Below are positions 5,212 to 7,186 of a stretch of 7,186 nt of DNA, piece after piece. Origin of the DNA: an uncultured Blautia sp. (GTDB taxonomy: Bacteria > Bacillota > Clostridia > Lachnospirales > Lachnospiraceae). Position 1 is the stretch's first letter. Every line of letters begins with the position of its first letter. The stretch is from contig CAKRYE010000084.1 in NCBI GenBank assembly GCA_934426285.1, forward strand, positions 1 through 7,186, read 5' to 3'. A program made the translations under genes and the position numbers. The notes under the pieces are model-generated. The model had not been told where the DNA came from and did not search any database. It was given only the letters and a program-made list of their open reading frames with translations.

Positions 5212-6045
5212 TTACTTACGAAGATAAGTGATCGGGTCTATAGGCTCTCCGTCCTTTTTCATTGCAAAGTACAGATTTGCCCCTTCTGTACTGTAATATT
5301 TCGTAGGTTCTGCCACATATCCGATCGTAGTTCCTTTTTTCACAATATCACCCTGAGAAACAGTCAAGTCTTCCAGCTGTCCATAAATTGCCTGATATCC
5401 ATTTCCCAGTTCCATTGTCAATGTAGTTCCTGTCTGTGCGTTTTTCTCAACAGAATAAACCGTTCCGTTTACTGCTGAAACTACAGGGGCTCCTTCTACT
5501 GCCCCTACTGAAATAGCCGGACTCAGTCTGTACTGATCCAATGTAGGATAATAAGTGGTCTGATCCATACTGTAATCCAGCAGAACATTTCCATTTACGG
5601 GCCATTCCATTACTGTATCCTCTGAAAAATTTATTTCCGGAAGATTGACTGCTGAAGCAGATACATCTGTAGTTTCCTCTGAAATATCACTCATTGTCTG
5701 TGTTGTATCATCTTCACTCATTTCATCTTCCATATTTGCATTCACAACGCTTTTTTCTGCTCCTGTCTCATTACCTGCTTCTTCCTTTACAGTATTGATC
5801 TGAGCATTTGTTTCTTCTTCGGGAAACTCACTTTCCGCCATTCCTGCAGCTTCCTGATTATCTTCTTCAATATTTACCTCTTCATTTGTGTTCTCTGTAC
5901 CATCCTCCTGAATCAGGGGCTGATTTTTTGGTTCTTTCTCTTTCACAGGAGTAGTTCCAAGCTGATACACCGTAATTCCTAAGGCTGCCACAGCAGCAAG
6001 GCCAACGGTATTTGCAATTATACGGGTAATTCTGTTATTCATCAT
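5212..6045 (-). CDS. spoIIQ: SpoIIQ-like membrane-anchored LytM/M23 protein, metal site lost
   Basis: A 277-residue protein: short basic N-terminus, one membrane helix (about 9-29), a long low-complexity acidic linker rich in Glu/Asp/Asn/Thr (about 35-140), then a LytM (peptidase M23) domain (about 147-277). Hallmarks of the fold are EGAPVVSAVNGTVYSVE (184-200), NGYQAIYGQL (215-224), VSQGDIVKKGTTIGYV (229-244) and GEPIDPITYL (266-275). Aligned by eye to the M23 motifs, the HxGID His and Asp become Ser175 and Ser179, the His of YxHL becomes Gln223, and HLHF becomes NLYF (257-260). It should therefore bind no zinc and have no endopeptidase activity. SpoIIQ is the forespore half of the SpoIIQ-SpoIIIAH channel used in engulfment. 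The neighbouring spoIID supports this identity, since spoIID and spoIIQ are paired in clostridia such as C. difficile. GAGGTG lies 8 bases before the first of two adjacent ATGs. Confidence 0.83.
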   Translation of the reverse strand: MMNNRITRIIANTVGLAAVAALGITVYQLGTTPVKEKEPKNQPLIQEDGTENTNEEVNIEEDNQEAAGMAESEFPEEETNAQINTVKEEAGNETGAEKSVVNANMEDEMSEDDTTQTMSDISEETTDVSASAVNLPEINFSEDTVMEWPVNGNVLLDYSMDQTTYYPTLDQYRLSPAISVGAVEGAPVVSAVNGTVYSVEKNAQTGTTLTMELGNGYQAIYGQLEDLTVSQGDIVKKGTTIGYVAEPTKYYSTEGANLYFAMKKDGEPIDPITYLRK

Positions 6046-6090
6046 ATTCCTTTCACCTCTGTTTTCATCTTCATATCTATAGGGTGTCCA

Positions 6091-6120
6091 GAATCTCTCC
6101 TGTTATTCAATATTTTACAT
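6091..6120 (-). promoter_or_regulatory. Possible forespore (sigma-F/sigma-G-like) promoter of spoIIQ
   Basis: In the 86-base gap between spoIID and spoIIQ, the minus strand has GGAGAGATTC (6091-6100), matching the sigma-F -10 pattern GgnrAnAnTw at all but the last position. ATGTA (6116-6120) lies 15 bases upstream, a weaker match to GywTA. This is where a separate spoIIQ promoter would be expected, because SpoIIQ is made in the forespore and SpoIID in the mother cell. Assignment is by pattern only. Confidence 0.42.
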
Positions 6121-6131
6121 TGAATTCAAAT

Positions 6132-6962
6132 TCATTTTATTTCTTTGACATTTACAATCTGCATATCCGCAAAATACGTTGTCAAAATTTCCTCTGCCGT
6201 TTTTTTATTTTTTGCCAGCTGATCTCCGCCATATTGCGAAAATCCCAACCCATGCCCCTTCCCTTTACAGAGAAAACAGATATTGTTTTTACTTCTTGTT
6301 ATAGTAAAATTAGAAGACGCCAGCCCCAGTCCTCTGCTGAATGTTTCTCCCTCCAGTACCATATCATCAGCCCGGATCTCCGTCACATATCCGGCACTAT
6401 CCCTTTTCTTGACAGTAAGATTTTTCGGAAGATCAACCTGACTTATATAAAACCTGCTCAGATAATCATCTGCCTCTTTATCACTGTCACATTTTACTGA
6501 TTTCAGATATTTATATTTGTCACTATGTAAAACTTCTTTTCCGTTCCTTGTTTTTCCTGCACTGAGCTGATGGTATGGCAAAAGCTCCAATTTATGGTTC
6601 CGCACAAGAACCTCTCCCCTGGTTTCTTCCACTGCTCTTTCATATTTCTCATCTAAAATCCATTCTGAGAAGCTTTTTTTTGCCAAATTCTGTCTCAGTT
6701 CTTTCAATATATCTAAAAGACTTTCTTTTTCTTCTAAACGCCGGTAATAATCAGATCTTGCAATAATTGTCTGGGCTTTTATTGTTTCCAGCTTCATATT
6801 TTTGTCAATCTGGGTTGCCGTTACTACAGGCAATATTCTTTCCACATTAAACTTCTGATTTATCATTACCGTATCTATTCCATTTAATGTAATAATAAAA
6901 AAATAGGGAATAAAAAAGAAACTCAGAATTCCTAGTGTACAGGAAACGAAATGATTCTTCAT
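6132..6962 (-). CDS. spoIID: Stage II sporulation protein D, engulfment lytic transglycosylase
   Basis: A 276-residue SpoIID/LytB-family protein. Residues 7-27 form an N-terminal membrane anchor; the rest is extracytoplasmic. Family motifs appear in order: KLETIKAQTIIARSDYY (57-73), whose Glu59 aligns with the catalytic Glu of B. subtilis SpoIID; LPYHQLSAGKTR (128-139); YLKSVKCDSDKEADDYL (152-168), with Cys158 in the position conserved in clostridial members; and the C-terminal KGHGLGFSQYGGDQLA (235-250) followed by AEEILTTYF. SpoIID cleaves glycan strands between the septal membranes, working with SpoIIP and SpoIIM so that the mother cell can engulf the forespore. spoIIP and spoIIM are not in the window. 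The ATG at 6962 has AAGGA about 9 bases upstream. spoIIQ follows after 86 bases, an arrangement known in clostridia. No terminator is seen in that gap, so some read-through is possible. Confidence 0.9.
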   Translation of the reverse strand: MKNHFVSCTLGILSFFFIPYFFIITLNGIDTVMINQKFNVERILPVVTATQIDKNMKLETIKAQTIIARSDYYRRLEEKESLLDILKELRQNLAKKSFSEWILDEKYERAVEETRGEVLVRNHKLELLPYHQLSAGKTRNGKEVLHSDKYKYLKSVKCDSDKEADDYLSRFYISQVDLPKNLTVKKRDSAGYVTEIRADDMVLEGETFSRGLGLASSNFTITRSKNNICFLCKGKGHGLGFSQYGGDQLAKNKKTAEEILTTYFADMQIVNVKEIK

Positions 6963-7023
6963 AGACAGGATCCTTTTCGATCGATTGCTGCTATTCTATA
7001 TTAAAACAGCATTTCTTCTTTTA

Positions 7024-7052
7024 AGTATATGTATCTTCTCAAATTCATACCC
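7024..7052 (-). promoter_or_regulatory. Possible mother-cell (sigma-E-like) promoter of spoIID
   Basis: Minus strand CATATACT (7024-7031) matches the sigma-E -10 CATACAnT at seven of eight positions. About 14 bases upstream the expected ATA-centred -35 is poor (GGGTATG, 7046-7052). It would give a leader of about 55 bases. spoIID is a classical sigma-E gene, which fits, but the weak -35 keeps confidence low. Confidence 0.35.
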
Positions 7053-7079
7053 TTAAATAGATTAAAATATTTATACAAC

Positions 7080-7110
7080 AAAAAAACTTCTGTGAAAATT
7101 CACAGAAGTT
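7080..7110 (-). terminator. Rho-independent terminator of the tRNA gene
   Basis: Minus-strand transcript: AACUUCUGUG, loop AAUUUU, CACAGAAGUU, then an uninterrupted U-run. It begins 6 bases after the tRNA discriminator base and ends tRNA transcription ahead of spoIID. Confidence 0.9.
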
Positions 7111-7115
7111 AAAAG

Positions 7116-7186
7116 TGAAGCATCGGGGATTCGAACCCCGGACAACTTGATTAAAAGTCAAGTGCTCTACCGACTGAGCTAATGCT
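7116..7186 (-). tRNA. tRNA-Lys(UUU), first two bases outside the window
   Basis: The minus strand folds into a complete cloverleaf except for two missing 5' bases. The acceptor 3' strand ATGCTTC pairs with the visible AGCAT plus the two expected bases GA. Next are the D arm GCTC/GAGC, anticodon stem CTTGA/TCAAG with loop CTTTTAA (anticodon TTT, lysine), a 5-base variable loop TTGTC, and the T arm CGGGG/CCCCG with TTCGAAT. The discriminator is A, followed directly by CTTTTAAC, so CCA is not encoded and must be added. Full length would be 73 bases. Confidence 0.96.

Noticed and set aside
6084..6500. A 138-codon plus-strand open frame opposite spoIID
   Set aside because: Antisense to the SpoIID C-terminal motifs, with no start signal or domain.

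Overview
The window looks like chromosomal DNA of a low-GC, spore-forming Firmicute, most likely a gut Clostridia member of the Lachnospiraceae type. This is inferred from strong AGGAGG-type ribosome binding sites, AT-rich intergenic DNA with TTGAAA/TATAAT-like promoters, a spoIID-spoIIQ sporulation pair, a secreted transglutaminase-like protein with cell-wall-binding repeats, and a tRNA gene with no encoded CCA. No transposase, integrase, phage gene or CRISPR array is visible. All genes except the hemolysin III family gene are on the minus strand, so the window is best read from right to left.

Right to left: a tRNA-Lys(UUU) gene (cut by the window edge) ends at a strong terminator. It is followed by spoIID (peptidoglycan lytic transglycosylase of engulfment) and a spoIIQ-like gene (membrane-anchored LytM/M23 protein with every metal ligand replaced), which ends at a second strong terminator. 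Next is a 469-base gap that holds a good vegetative-type promoter, a perfect 12-bp tandem repeat just upstream of it, and a long leader. It leads into a two-gene unit: a UPF0213/GIY-YIG protein and a secreted CW-binding-repeat/transglutaminase-like protein. A bidirectional terminator separates this unit from the convergent hemolysin III/PAQR-family membrane protein.

The hemolysin III gene is divergent from a stand-alone ParA ATPase gene. The shared intergenic region carries a promoter on each side and a compact cluster of GTTAC/GTTC repeats just upstream of the parA promoter. The parA stop overlaps the start of a 61-codon gene whose product has a very basic N-terminal half and an acidic C-terminal half. 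No ParB is encoded here, so the pair resembles a ParA positioning ATPase with a tiny dedicated partner; this is the least explained part of the window. A long near-perfect hairpin ends this unit.

At the left is a LacI-family repressor, followed by the first 30 codons of an exported protein (probably the binding protein of a sugar ABC transporter, though too short to prove). Between them lie two LacI-type operators, one placed just downstream of a near-consensus promoter and one 128 bp away. This fits a local repressor controlling the transport operon that continues beyond the left edge.
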